Below, piece after piece: positions 32,148 through 41,158 of a DNA stretch of 64,000 nt. The position numbers and the translations under genes were made by a program. The notes under the pieces are model-generated. The model did no database searches and was not told the DNA's origin. It saw only the letters and a list, made by a program, of their open reading frames with translations. Every line of letters starts with the position of its first letter. Position 1 is the stretch's first letter. The stretch is from Azospirillum picis (GTDB lineage Bacteria; Pseudomonadota; Alphaproteobacteria; Azospirillales; Azospirillaceae), in NCBI RefSeq assembly GCF_017876115.1, contig NZ_JAGINO010000019.1, forward strand, positions 1-64,000, in the 5' to 3' direction.

Positions 32148-32951
32148 ATGAGCCGACACCCCACCGACACGCTTGCCCTGGCCGATTTCGCGGAGGTTCT
32201 GGCGGACGAGGCGCGGCCGCTGTCGCTTCGCTGGTTCCGCACCCCGGTGGCGATCGACATCAAGTCCGACGACAGCCCGGTGACCATCGCCGACCGCGAG
32301 GTGGAGGCCGCGCTGCGCCGGCACATCGCCGGGCAGTTCCCCGACCACGGCATCCTGGGCGAGGAGCATGGGCGCGACCGGCTGGACGCCGAGTTCGTCT
32401 GGGTGATCGATCCCATCGACGGCACGCGCAGCTTCATCACCGGCTGGCCGATCTACGGCACCCTGCTGGCGGTGCTGCACGAGGGAGCGCCGCTGGTGGG
32501 CGTGATCGACATGCCGGCGCTGGGCGAGCGCTGGATCGGGCGCGCCGGCCTTCCGACGCTGTTCAACGGGCAGCCGTGCCGGACGCGCGATTGCCGCCGG
32601 CTCGCCGACGCGGTGGTCTACACCACCTCGCCCGACGCCTTCGACGCCGAGGGGCTGAGGATCTTCGACTCCGTCAGCCGGCAGGCGCGCAGCCGCCGTT
32701 TCGGCGGCGACTGCTACATCTACGGCCTGGTCGCCTCGGGGCATGTCGACCTGGTGATCGAGGCCGGGCTGCAGCCCTACGACTACCTGGCGATGGCGCC
32801 GGTGATCGATGGGGCGGGCGGGGTGATCACGGACTGGCAGGGCAGGGCGCTCACCACCGGTTCGGACGGCCGCGTGGTGGCCGCCGCCACCGCCGACCTC
32901 CATGCCGAGGCCATCGCCGCCATCGGCGCGGCGGGTGCCCTGGCGCTCTGA
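32148..32951 (+). CDS. Inositol-monophosphatase-family phosphatase (HisN-like)
   Basis: 267 residues. Mg-dependent phosphatase motifs: GILGEEHG (metal-ligand Glu), WVIDPIDGTRSFITGWP (the DPIDGT signature) and the C-terminal YDYLAMAPVIDGAGGVITDW. The family includes inositol-1-phosphatase, fructose-bisphosphatase, PAP phosphatase and the HisN histidinol phosphatase, to which this spacing is closest. It is divergent from the phosphonate/sugar-phosphate importer across a 152-bp control region, so a catabolic role on an imported phosphate ester is likelier than histidine synthesis (inference). Confidence 0.82.
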   Translation: MSRHPTDTLALADFAEVLADEARPLSLRWFRTPVAIDIKSDDSPVTIADREVEAALRRHIAGQFPDHGILGEEHGRDRLDAEFVWVIDPIDGTRSFITGWPIYGTLLAVLHEGAPLVGVIDMPALGERWIGRAGLPTLFNGQPCRTRDCRRLADAVVYTTSPDAFDAEGLRIFDSVSRQARSRRFGGDCYIYGLVASGHVDLVIEAGLQPYDYLAMAPVIDGAGGVITDWQGRALTTGSDGRVVAAATADLHAEAIAAIGAAGALAL

Positions 32952-32960
32952 TGGGCGCGC

Positions 32961-33103
32961 GGCGCTGACTTTCCCCCTCCTAGCCTCCCCCGCTTCGCGG
33001 GAGAGGGACTGCCGCCGCTCTGCTGATCGGTTCACGCCGACAAGCATCCTGCCCCCTCTCCCGCGAAGCGGGGGAGGGATGGGGAGGGGGTAAAATCAGC
33101 GCC
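32961..33103. repeat. Palindromic intergenic repeat, copy 1 (MITE-like)
   Basis: About 143 bp with matching inverted ends: GGCGCTGACTTTCCCCCTCC at the left and the complement of nearly the same sequence (GGAGGGGG...AATCAGCGCC) at the right. Inside are inverted arms CCCCCGCTTCGCGGGAGAGG and its complement near 33055-33075, around GACTGCCGCCG. Related copies: 39921-40094 and a half copy at 58751-58783. The remaining gap to 33186 shows nothing recognisable. Confidence 0.8.
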
Positions 33104-33186
33104 CGGCCGCCATGCGCCCTCATTGGAGCAGCGTCCGGGACTCCCCCCTCACATCCGGCAGACGGCAGTACCCCCAACCAATACCA

Positions 33187-33236
33187 AAATCAGTGTGATT
33201 TATATATTGACGGCTCCTGCGGCTGCGCGCACTATC
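33187..33236 (+). promoter_or_regulatory. Promoter and ROK-type operator of the polyol operon
   Basis: The perfect inverted repeat AAATCA-GTG-TGATTT (33187-33201) lies directly upstream of TTGACG (33207-33212, -35); ACTATC at 33231-33236 is a possible -10. The dyad matches the one before the ROK gene (27301-27315). The rest of the leader to 33375 has no other evident signal. Confidence 0.55.
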
Positions 33237-33375
33237 CTGTTCGTGTCACCCACAAACAAACGCGCGATGCCGCTGGAGCCGTGGGGACGGAACCAATGGC
33301 CGGCAGGGCGGCGCCCGGTGCCGGACGGCTGCGTCCGCAAGGCGGCGGCCGAAAAGGAATTTCGGGAGGAACAGC

Positions 33376-34686
33376 ATGAAGTGCGCGCTATCCCTGATCG
33401 GCGCGGCGGTGGCCGCCTTCCTCGGCACCTCCGCGCAGGCCGAAACGCTGTCGATCGCCACGGTCAACAACGGCGACATGATCCGCATGCAGAAGCTGGC
33501 GGACCATTTCACCAAGGCCCACCCCGACATCACGCTGAACTGGGTGACGCTGGAAGAGAACGTGCTGCGCCAGCGCGTCACCACCGACATCGCCACCAAG
33601 GGCGGCCAGTACGACATCCTGACCATCGGCACCTATGAGGTCCCGATCTGGAGCAAGCAGAACTGGCTGATGCCGCTCGACAAGCTCGGCGCCAACTATG
33701 ACGCCGACGACCTGCTGCCCTCCATCCGCAACGGCCTGACCAGCGACGGCAAGCTGTACGCCGCGCCCTTCTACGGCGAAAGCTCGATGGTCATGTACCG
33801 CAAGGACCTGTTCGAGAAGGCCGGCCTGACCATGCCGGAGGCCCCGACCTGGGCCTTCATCGGCGACGCCGCCCGCAAGCTCACCGACAAGGAACAGGAA
33901 GTCTACGGCATCTGCCTGCGCGGCAAGGCGGGCTGGGGCGAGAACATGGCCTTCCTCAGCGCCATGGCCAACTCCTTCGGGGCGCGCTGGTTCGACATGA
34001 GCTGGAAGCCGCAGTTCAACACCGACCCCTGGAAGAAGACGCTGACCACCTATCTCGGCCTGATGAAGGACGCCGGCCCGCGCGGCGCCTCGTCGAACGG
34101 CTTCAACGAGAACCTCGCCCTGTTCCAGACCGGCAAGTGCGCCATGTGGATCGACGCGACGGTGGCGGCCTCCTTCGTCTCCAACCCGGCGCAGAGCAAG
34201 GTCGCCGACAAGGTCGGCTACGCGCTGGCACCCGACAACGGGCTCGGCAAGCGCTCCAACTGGCTGTGGGCCTGGAACCTCGCCATCCCCGCCAGCAGCA
34301 AGAAGGCCGACGCGGCGCAGAGCTTCATCGCCTGGGCGACCTCCAAGGAGTACATCGACCTCGTCGCCAAGGAGGAGGGATGGTCCAACGTCCCGCCCGG
34401 CACCCGCAGCTCGCTCTACGCCAATCCCGAATACCGCAAGGCGGCTCCCTTCGCCGACCTCACGCTGAAGTCGATCCAGGCGGCCGATCCCCTGCATCCG
34501 ACGGTGCAGGAGGTGCCCTATACCGGCGTCCAGTTCGTGGCGATCCCCGAATTCCAGGGCATCGGCACCGCGGTCGGGCAGGCGTTCTCCGCGGCGCTGG
34601 CCGGCCAGATGACCGCCGACCAGGCCCTGCAGAGCGCGCAGGCGCTCGCCACCCGCGAGATGACCAAGGCCGGCTACATCAAGTAG
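33376..34686 (+). CDS. smoE: Polyol-binding periplasmic protein (sorbitol/mannitol ABC importer)
   Basis: 436 residues, the SmoE/MtlE length. Signal peptide ~1-22 (ends TSAQA). SBP_bac_1 domain: IATVNNGDMIRMQKLADHFTKAHPDITLNWVTLEENVLRQRVTTDIATKGGQYDILTIGTYE, and YGESSMVMYRKDLFEKAGL. GGGAGGAA precedes ATG 33376. It opens a seven-gene rightward operon with two permeases, ATPase, sorbitol dehydrogenase, mannitol dehydrogenase and fructokinase, which fixes the ligand as a hexitol such as sorbitol or mannitol. Confidence 0.88.
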   Translation: MKCALSLIGAAVAAFLGTSAQAETLSIATVNNGDMIRMQKLADHFTKAHPDITLNWVTLEENVLRQRVTTDIATKGGQYDILTIGTYEVPIWSKQNWLMPLDKLGANYDADDLLPSIRNGLTSDGKLYAAPFYGESSMVMYRKDLFEKAGLTMPEAPTWAFIGDAARKLTDKEQEVYGICLRGKAGWGENMAFLSAMANSFGARWFDMSWKPQFNTDPWKKTLTTYLGLMKDAGPRGASSNGFNENLALFQTGKCAMWIDATVAASFVSNPAQSKVADKVGYALAPDNGLGKRSNWLWAWNLAIPASSKKADAAQSFIAWATSKEYIDLVAKEEGWSNVPPGTRSSLYANPEYRKAAPFADLTLKSIQAADPLHPTVQEVPYTGVQFVAIPEFQGIGTAVGQAFSAALAGQMTADQALQSAQALATREMTKAGYIK

Positions 34687-34825
34687 CCGGTTCCCCCGCG
34701 GTTATTTCCGCGGTCGTCCCCGCAGTCATCTCCGCAGTCATCTCCGCTGCCGGCGGTGCCGGCGGCGCGCGCCCCGCCCGCGCCCCTGTGCCGCCGCCCG
34801 CAATGCCGCCCCGAGGGTCGAGCCA

Positions 34826-35698
34826 ATGGCCACCGCCCATTCCCGCGCCGCCGCGCGCCTGACGATGTCACCGGCCGTCCTGCTGCTGCTCTGCTGGATG
34901 CTGATCCCGCTGGTGATGACGCTCTACTTCTCGTTCCTGCGCTACAACCTGCTGATGCCGGGGACCGAGGAGTGGATCGGCGTCCTGAACTACCAGTATT
35001 TCCTGACCGATCCCGCCTTCTTCGCAGCGCTCGCCAACACGCTGGCGCTGGTCGGCGGCGTGCTGGTGCTGACCATCGCCGGCGGCATCGGGCTCGCCCT
35101 GCTGCTCGACCAGCCCTTCTGGGGGCAGGGGATCGTCCGGCTGCTGGTCATCGCCCCCTTCTTCGTCATGCCCACCGTCTCGGCGCTGGTGTGGAAGAAC
35201 ATGCTGATGAACCCGGTGAACGGCCTGTTCGCCGCCATCGCCAAGGGGCTGGGCCTCCAGCCCTTCGACTTCCTGGCCGAGGCGCCGCTGTCCTCGATCA
35301 TCCTGATCGTCACCTGGCAGTGGCTGCCCTTCGCCACGCTGATCCTGCTGACCGCCCTGCAGTCGCTGGACCGCGAGCGGCTGGAGGCGGCGGAGATGGA
35401 CGGCGCCGGGGCGCTTGACCGCTTCATCCACATCATCCTGCCGCATCTGGCCAGGGCGATGACGGTGGTGACGCTGATCCAGACCATCTTCCTGCTGTCG
35501 GTCTTCGCCGAGATCCTGGTGACGACCAACGGCGGCCCCGGCACCGCCACCACCAACATCACCTATCTCGTCTACGCCCAGTCGCTGCTGCAGTTCGACG
35601 TCGGCGGCGGCTCCGCCGGCGGCATCGTCGCGGTGGTCCTCGCCAACATCGTCGCCGTCTTCCTCATGAGGATGATCGGCCGCAACCTGGACATCTGA
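34826..35698 (+). CDS. smoF: Sorbitol/mannitol ABC permease 1
   Basis: 290 residues, MalF/SmoF-type with about six helices: VLLLLCWMLIPLVMTLYFSFLRYNLL near the start and the EAA region DRERLEAAEMDGAGALDRFIHIILPHLARAM. The preceding 139-bp gap encodes an imperfect short repeat (CCGCAGTCATCT) and no gene. The second permease starts 4 bases after its stop. Confidence 0.88.
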   Translation: MATAHSRAAARLTMSPAVLLLLCWMLIPLVMTLYFSFLRYNLLMPGTEEWIGVLNYQYFLTDPAFFAALANTLALVGGVLVLTIAGGIGLALLLDQPFWGQGIVRLLVIAPFFVMPTVSALVWKNMLMNPVNGLFAAIAKGLGLQPFDFLAEAPLSSIILIVTWQWLPFATLILLTALQSLDRERLEAAEMDGAGALDRFIHIILPHLARAMTVVTLIQTIFLLSVFAEILVTTNGGPGTATTNITYLVYAQSLLQFDVGGGSAGGIVAVVLANIVAVFLMRMIGRNLDI

Positions 35699-35701
35699 GC
35701 C

Positions 35702-36532
35702 ATGGCGCGCGCCGCAACCAACCGCCGCAAGCTGGGCCTGACCCTGCTCGCCTGGTCGATCGGGATCGTGATCTTCTTTCCGATCCTGTGGACCGCCCTC
35801 ACCAGCTTCAAGACCGAGGCGGAGGCGGTGGCCTCGCCGCCTTCCTTCCTCGCCTTCCACTGGACGCTGGAGAACTACACCGAGGTGCAGCAGCGCTCGG
35901 ACTATTTCCTGCACTTCATGAACTCGGTGATCGTCTCGCTCGGTTCGACGCTGGCCGGCCTGCTGGTCGCCGTCCCCGCCGCCTGGTCGATGGCCTTCGT
36001 GCCGGGCCGCCGCACCCGCGACGTGCTGATGTGGATGCTGTCGACCAAGATGCTGCCGCCGGTCGGCGTGCTGATCCCGATCTACCTGCTGTTCCGCGAC
36101 ACCGGGCTTCTCGACACCCGCGTCGGGCTGGTCATCGTGCTGACGCTGATCAACCTGCCGATCATCGTCTGGATGCTGTTCACCTATTTCCGCGAAATTC
36201 CCGGCGAGATCCTGGAAGCGGCACGGATGGACGGCGCCGGGCTGAAGGCGGAGATCCTCTACGTGCTGCTGCCGATGGCGGTGCCCGGCATCGCCTCGAC
36301 CCTGCTGCTCAACGTCATCCTGGCCTGGAACGAGGCGTTCTGGACGCTGAACCTGTCCGCTTCCCAGGCGGCGCCGCTGACCGCCTTCATCGCCAGCTAC
36401 TCCAGCCCGGAGGGGCTGTTCTACGCGAAACTGTCGGCCGCCTCGACCATGGCGGTCGCGCCGATCCTGGTTCTCGGCTGGTTCAGCCAGAAGCAGCTCG
36501 TGCGCGGCCTGACCTTCGGCGCCGTGAAGTAG
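35702..36532 (+). CDS. smoG: Sorbitol/mannitol ABC permease 2
   Basis: 276 residues, MalG/SmoG-type. N-terminal helix LTLLAWSIGIVIFFPILWTALTSFKTEAEA, then EAA-loop PGEILEAARMDGAGLKAEILYVLLPMAVPGIAS. Together with SmoF it forms the heterodimeric channel in the inner membrane. It is separated from the ATPase gene by 11 bases carrying GGGAGA. Confidence 0.88.
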   Translation: MARAATNRRKLGLTLLAWSIGIVIFFPILWTALTSFKTEAEAVASPPSFLAFHWTLENYTEVQQRSDYFLHFMNSVIVSLGSTLAGLLVAVPAAWSMAFVPGRRTRDVLMWMLSTKMLPPVGVLIPIYLLFRDTGLLDTRVGLVIVLTLINLPIIVWMLFTYFREIPGEILEAARMDGAGLKAEILYVLLPMAVPGIASTLLLNVILAWNEAFWTLNLSASQAAPLTAFIASYSSPEGLFYAKLSAASTMAVAPILVLGWFSQKQLVRGLTFGAVK

Positions 36533-36543
36533 GGAGACCTCCC

Positions 36544-37572
<1,029 letters not shown>

Positions 37573-37583
37573 AGGATCCCGCC

Positions 37584-38357
37584 ATGAAGCGTCTCGACGG
37601 CAAGTCGGCCATGATCACCGGTGCCGCGCGCGGCATCGGCCGCGCCTTCGCCGCGGCCTATGCCGGTGAGGGTGCCACCGTCGCCATCGCCGACATCAAC
37701 CTCGCGGCGGCCGAGCGGGCCGCGGCGGAGATCGGTCCCGGCGCCTATGCGGTGGCGCTCGACGTCACCGACCAGGGCTCCATCGACGCCGCGGTCGCGC
37801 GGGTGGTCGAACGGGCGGGCGGCATCGACATCCTCGTCAACAACGCCGCCCTCTTCGACCTGGCGCCCATCGTCGAGATCACCCGCGACAGCTACGACCG
37901 GCTGTTCGCCATCAACGTCGCCGGCACGCTGTTCACGCTCCAGGCGGCGGCCAGACAGATGATCGCGCAGGGGCGCGGCGGCAAGATCATCAACATGGCC
38001 TCCCAGGCCGGCCGCCGCGGCGAGGCGCTGGTCGCCGTCTATTGCGCGACCAAGGCGGCGGTGATCAGCCTGACCCAGTCGGCCGGGCTGGACCTGATCC
38101 GCCACGGCATCAACGTCAACGCCATCGCCCCCGGCGTGGTCGACGGCGAGCATTGGGACGGCGTCGACGCCCTCTTCGCCACGCATGAGGGGCTCCGGCC
38201 CGGCGAGAAGAAGCGGATGGTCGGCGAGGCGGTTCCCTACGGCCGCATGGGCCGGGCGGAGGACCTGACCGGCATGGCCGTCTTCCTGGCCAGCGCCGAG
38301 GCCGACTACATCGTCGCCCAGACCTACAACGTCGACGGCGGCAACTGGATGAGCTGA
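37584..38357 (+). CDS. smoS: Sorbitol (L-iditol) 2-dehydrogenase, SDR type
   Basis: 257 residues, as in the Rhodobacter SmoS sorbitol dehydrogenase, which oxidises D-sorbitol to D-fructose with NAD. Motifs: TGAARGIGRAF, DVTDQGSID, NNAALFDLAPIVEIT, catalytic Ser in NMASQAGRRGE, and YCATK. The C-terminal part (INVNAIAPGVVDGEHWDGVDALFA) is characteristic of SmoS. ATG 37584 (MKRLDGKSAMITG) is preferred because AAGGA lies 8 bases upstream; ATG 37569 overlaps the smoK stop and would add 5 residues. Confidence 0.9.
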   Translation: MKRLDGKSAMITGAARGIGRAFAAAYAGEGATVAIADINLAAAERAAAEIGPGAYAVALDVTDQGSIDAAVARVVERAGGIDILVNNAALFDLAPIVEITRDSYDRLFAINVAGTLFTLQAAARQMIAQGRGGKIINMASQAGRRGEALVAVYCATKAAVISLTQSAGLDLIRHGINVNAIAPGVVDGEHWDGVDALFATHEGLRPGEKKRMVGEAVPYGRMGRAEDLTGMAVFLASAEADYIVAQTYNVDGGNWMS

Positions 38358-38428
38358 GCCTCTCCCGCTTCCCGCCCTCCGCCCGCCCTCCGGCCCGACT
38401 TCCGGCCCGGCCTCTGCAGGACACCGCC

Positions 38429-39901
38429 ATGACCATCGCCCTTTCCGCCGCCACCCTTCCGGCCGTCGCCGCTCGGGCGTCGGTGCCGGCCTACGACCGC
38501 TCCGCGCTGACCGCCGGGATCCTGCATTTCGGCGTCGGCAACTTCCACCGCGCCCATCAGGCGGTCTATCTCGACAGCCTGTTCGCCCAGGGCCGCGACC
38601 GGGACTGGGCCATCCTCGGCGCCGGGGTGATGCCGTCGGACCAGCGCATGCGCGACGCCCTGGAAGGGCAGGACTGGCTGACCACCGTCGTCGAGCAGTC
38701 GGGTGCGCAGAGCCTCGCCCGCGTCACCGGCGCCATGGTCGGCATGCTGCCGGTCGGCGATGCCGCGGCCATCATCGACCGGCTCGCCGATCCGGCGATC
38801 CGCATCGTCTCGCTGACCGTGACCGAGGGCGGCTACTACATCGACGCCTCCGGCGCCTTCGACGCCGGCCACCCGACCATCCGCGCCGACATCGCCGCCC
38901 CCGGCCGGCCGGAGACCGTCTTCGGCCTGATCGTCGCCGGGCTGGCGCGCCGCCGCGCCGCCGGCACGGTCCCCTTCACGGTCATGTCCTGCGACAACAT
39001 CCCCCACAACGGCGTCGTCACCCGCAACGCCGTGCTCGGCATCGCGCGGGGGATCGACGCCGGGCTGGCGGACTGGATCGCCGAGGCGGTTGCCTTCCCC
39101 AACGGCATGGTCGACCGCATCACGCCGGCCACCGGCGAGCAGGAGCGCGGGGCGCTGGCCCGCGACTTCGGCATCGCCGACGCCTGGCCGGTGTTCTGCG
39201 AGGACTTCACCCAATGGGTGCTGGAGGACCGCTTCTCCGCCGGCCGCCCGGCGCTGGAGGCGGTGGGGGTGCAGTTCGTCCCCGACGTCACCCCTTTCGA
39301 GACGATGAAGATCCGCATCCTGAACGGCGGCCATGCGGTGATCGCCTATCCGGCCGGGCTGCTCGGCATCACCTTCGCCCACGAGGCGATGGAGACGCCG
39401 CTGATCCGCGCCTTCCTGCGGAAGATCGAGCAGGACGAGATCATCCCCACCGTGCCGCCGGTGCCCGGCACCGACCTCGCCGCCTATTTCGGCATCATCG
39501 AGCGCCGTTTCGCCAACCCCAAGATCAAGGACACCATCCGCCGCCTCTGCCTCGACGGCTCCAACCGCCAGCCGAAATTCATCGTGCCGTCGATCGCCGA
39601 CCGCCTGAAGGCCCGTGCCGGCATCGAGGGGCTGGCGCTGGAGTCGGCGCTGTGGTGCCGCTACTGTTACGGCGAGACCGAGACCGGCGAGGCGATCGAG
39701 CCCAACGACCCCAACTGGGAGCGCCTGACCGCGGCCGCCCGCCTTGCCCGCGGCGAGCCGACCGCCTGGCTCGACATGGAGGAGGTCTATGGCGAGGTCG
39801 GCAAGGCCGACGCCTTCCGCGAGCGCTTCGCCGCGGCTCTGCGCGCCCTGTGGGCGGACGGCACCCAGGCGGTCCTCGCCCGCTACGTCGGCGAGCCGTA
39901 A
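38429..39901 (+). CDS. mtlK: Mannitol 2-dehydrogenase (long-chain polyol dehydrogenase)
   Basis: 490 residues, the expected size for bacterial mannitol 2-dehydrogenases, which convert D-mannitol (often also D-arabitol and sorbitol) to the ketose with NAD. N-terminal ILHFGVGNFHRAHQAVYLD (nucleotide-binding region) and the catalytic segment MKIRILNGGHA, whose Lys, Asn (+5) and His (+8) match the known Lys-Asn-His active site of the Pseudomonas enzyme. It follows smoS by 71 bases and feeds fructose to the downstream fructokinase. Confidence 0.9.
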   Translation: MTIALSAATLPAVAARASVPAYDRSALTAGILHFGVGNFHRAHQAVYLDSLFAQGRDRDWAILGAGVMPSDQRMRDALEGQDWLTTVVEQSGAQSLARVTGAMVGMLPVGDAAAIIDRLADPAIRIVSLTVTEGGYYIDASGAFDAGHPTIRADIAAPGRPETVFGLIVAGLARRRAAGTVPFTVMSCDNIPHNGVVTRNAVLGIARGIDAGLADWIAEAVAFPNGMVDRITPATGEQERGALARDFGIADAWPVFCEDFTQWVLEDRFSAGRPALEAVGVQFVPDVTPFETMKIRILNGGHAVIAYPAGLLGITFAHEAMETPLIRAFLRKIEQDEIIPTVPPVPGTDLAAYFGIIERRFANPKIKDTIRRLCLDGSNRQPKFIVPSIADRLKARAGIEGLALESALWCRYCYGETETGEAIEPNDPNWERLTAAARLARGEPTAWLDMEEVYGEVGKADAFRERFAAALRALWADGTQAVLARYVGEP

Positions 39902-39920
39902 CACCTCTGCCCCCACGTAA

Positions 39921-40094
39921 CTTTGCCCCCTCCTAACCTCCCCCGCTTCGCGGGAGAGGGACTGCCGCCGCTTTGCCCGACACGCACTTGCCCCCTCTCC
40001 CGCGAAGCTCTCGCACAAAGCTCCGCTTTGTGCTGACGCGGCAGGCGGACCTTCGGTCCGCTGAGAGCGGGGGAGGGTTGGGGAGGGGGCAAAG
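39921..40094. repeat. Palindromic intergenic repeat, copy 2, with nested hairpin insertion
   Basis: The outer part parallels copy 1 (CCCCCTCCTAACCTCCCCCG ... GGGGGAGGGTTGGGGAGGGGG, with GACTGCCGCCG inside). One inner arm is split at 40007-40078 by ~60 bp that begins GCTCTC and ends GAGAGC and carries two further hairpins (CACAAAG/CTTTGTG and GCGGACC-TTC-GGTCCGC). The insertion looks like a second small palindromic element. It lies inside the polyol operon between mtlK and the fructokinase, where it may also affect mRNA processing. Confidence 0.8.
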
Positions 40095-40138
40095 GACACA
40101 CCCCCGCGCGCCCAAACCACTTGCAAAGGACCCCAGCC

Positions 40139-41146
40139 ATGACCGCTTTGCCGCAAGGTGACGGCAGTCCCGATGCCCCGCGCATGGACACGCCGCGCAT
40201 CGATGCGCTGTGCATGGGCGAGGTGCTGATCGACTTCATGCCCGCCGGCCCCATGGCGCCCGGCACCCTCGGCGGCTTCACGCCGGCACCGGGCGGCGCA
40301 CCGGCCAACGTCGCGGTCGGGCTGGCCCGGCTCGGGGTGCGCAGCGCCTTCCTCGGCCGGACGGCGGCCGACGGCTTCGGCCGCTTCCTGGCGCGCGCGC
40401 TGTCCGACGGCGGGGTCGACGTCCGCTGCCTGCGCCGGTCCGCCGGTGCGCGCACGCCGGTCGCCTTCGTCTCCCTCGACGAGGCGGGCGAGCGCGAGTT
40501 CCTGTTCTATGGCGAGCCGATGGCTGGCTTCTCAGCCGCCGACCTCGACCTGGAGGCGGTTGGGGCGGCGAGCCTCCTGCACTCCGGCTCGATCGGGCTG
40601 ATCGACCCGGCGTCGCGCGAGGCCGGGCTGCTGGCGGTGGAGACGGCGCGCCGAAACGGACGGCTGGTCTCCTTCGACGCCAACCTGCGCCTGTCGCTGT
40701 GGCCGGACCGTGGCATGGCGGAGCGCATGATCCGCCGCGGCATCGCCGACGCCGCCATCGTCAAGCTCAGCGACGAGGAGCTGGACTTCCTCACCGGCAC
40801 GACGGATCCGGCGGGGGCACGGACCCTGTGGCATGACGGGTTGCGGCTGCTGGTGGTGACGCACGGCCGCGACGGCTGCACCTTCCTGACCGGCGATGCC
40901 TGCGAACGGGTGCCGGGCCTGGCGGTGGCGACGGTCGACACCACCGGGGCCGGCGACGCCTTCGTCGCCGCCCTGCTGGCCGGCATCCTGGAGGATGTCG
41001 GCACCGCCTTCACCCCCGGGCGCCTGCGCGCCGCCTGCCGCTTCGCCAACGCCGCCGGCGCCCTCGCCACCACGGCGCCGGGGGCGATCCCGGCCTTGCC
41101 CGACCGCGCCGCCGTCGAGCGGCTGTTGGCCGGCGGGGAAAAATAG
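40139..41146 (+). CDS. frk: PfkB-family fructokinase
   Basis: 335 residues. PfkB carbohydrate-kinase motifs: CMGEVLIDFMP, PGGAPANVAVGLARLGV (family signature 1) and VDTTGAGDAFVAALLAG (signature 2 with the catalytic Asp and anion hole). It phosphorylates fructose produced by the sorbitol and mannitol dehydrogenases. ATG 40139 is preferred over 40121, which lies in the repeat edge. A ~22-residue N-terminal leader before CMGEV is longer than usual. It closes the polyol operon; the next gene is convergent. Confidence 0.87.
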   Translation: MTALPQGDGSPDAPRMDTPRIDALCMGEVLIDFMPAGPMAPGTLGGFTPAPGGAPANVAVGLARLGVRSAFLGRTAADGFGRFLARALSDGGVDVRCLRRSAGARTPVAFVSLDEAGEREFLFYGEPMAGFSAADLDLEAVGAASLLHSGSIGLIDPASREAGLLAVETARRNGRLVSFDANLRLSLWPDRGMAERMIRRGIADAAIVKLSDEELDFLTGTTDPAGARTLWHDGLRLLVVTHGRDGCTFLTGDACERVPGLAVATVDTTGAGDAFVAALLAGILEDVGTAFTPGRLRAACRFANAAGALATTAPGAIPALPDRAAVERLLAGGEK

Positions 41147-41158
41147 GGGAGGGCGTCC

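Noticed and set aside
34700..34760. Short CCGCAGTCATCT repeats before the first polyol permease
   Set aside because: Only two to three imperfect copies in a short intercistronic gap; too little to call a functional element.
35788..36543. Upstream extension of the smoK reading frame
   Set aside because: It overlaps the second permease in another frame and has no ABC homology; smoK starts at 36544.
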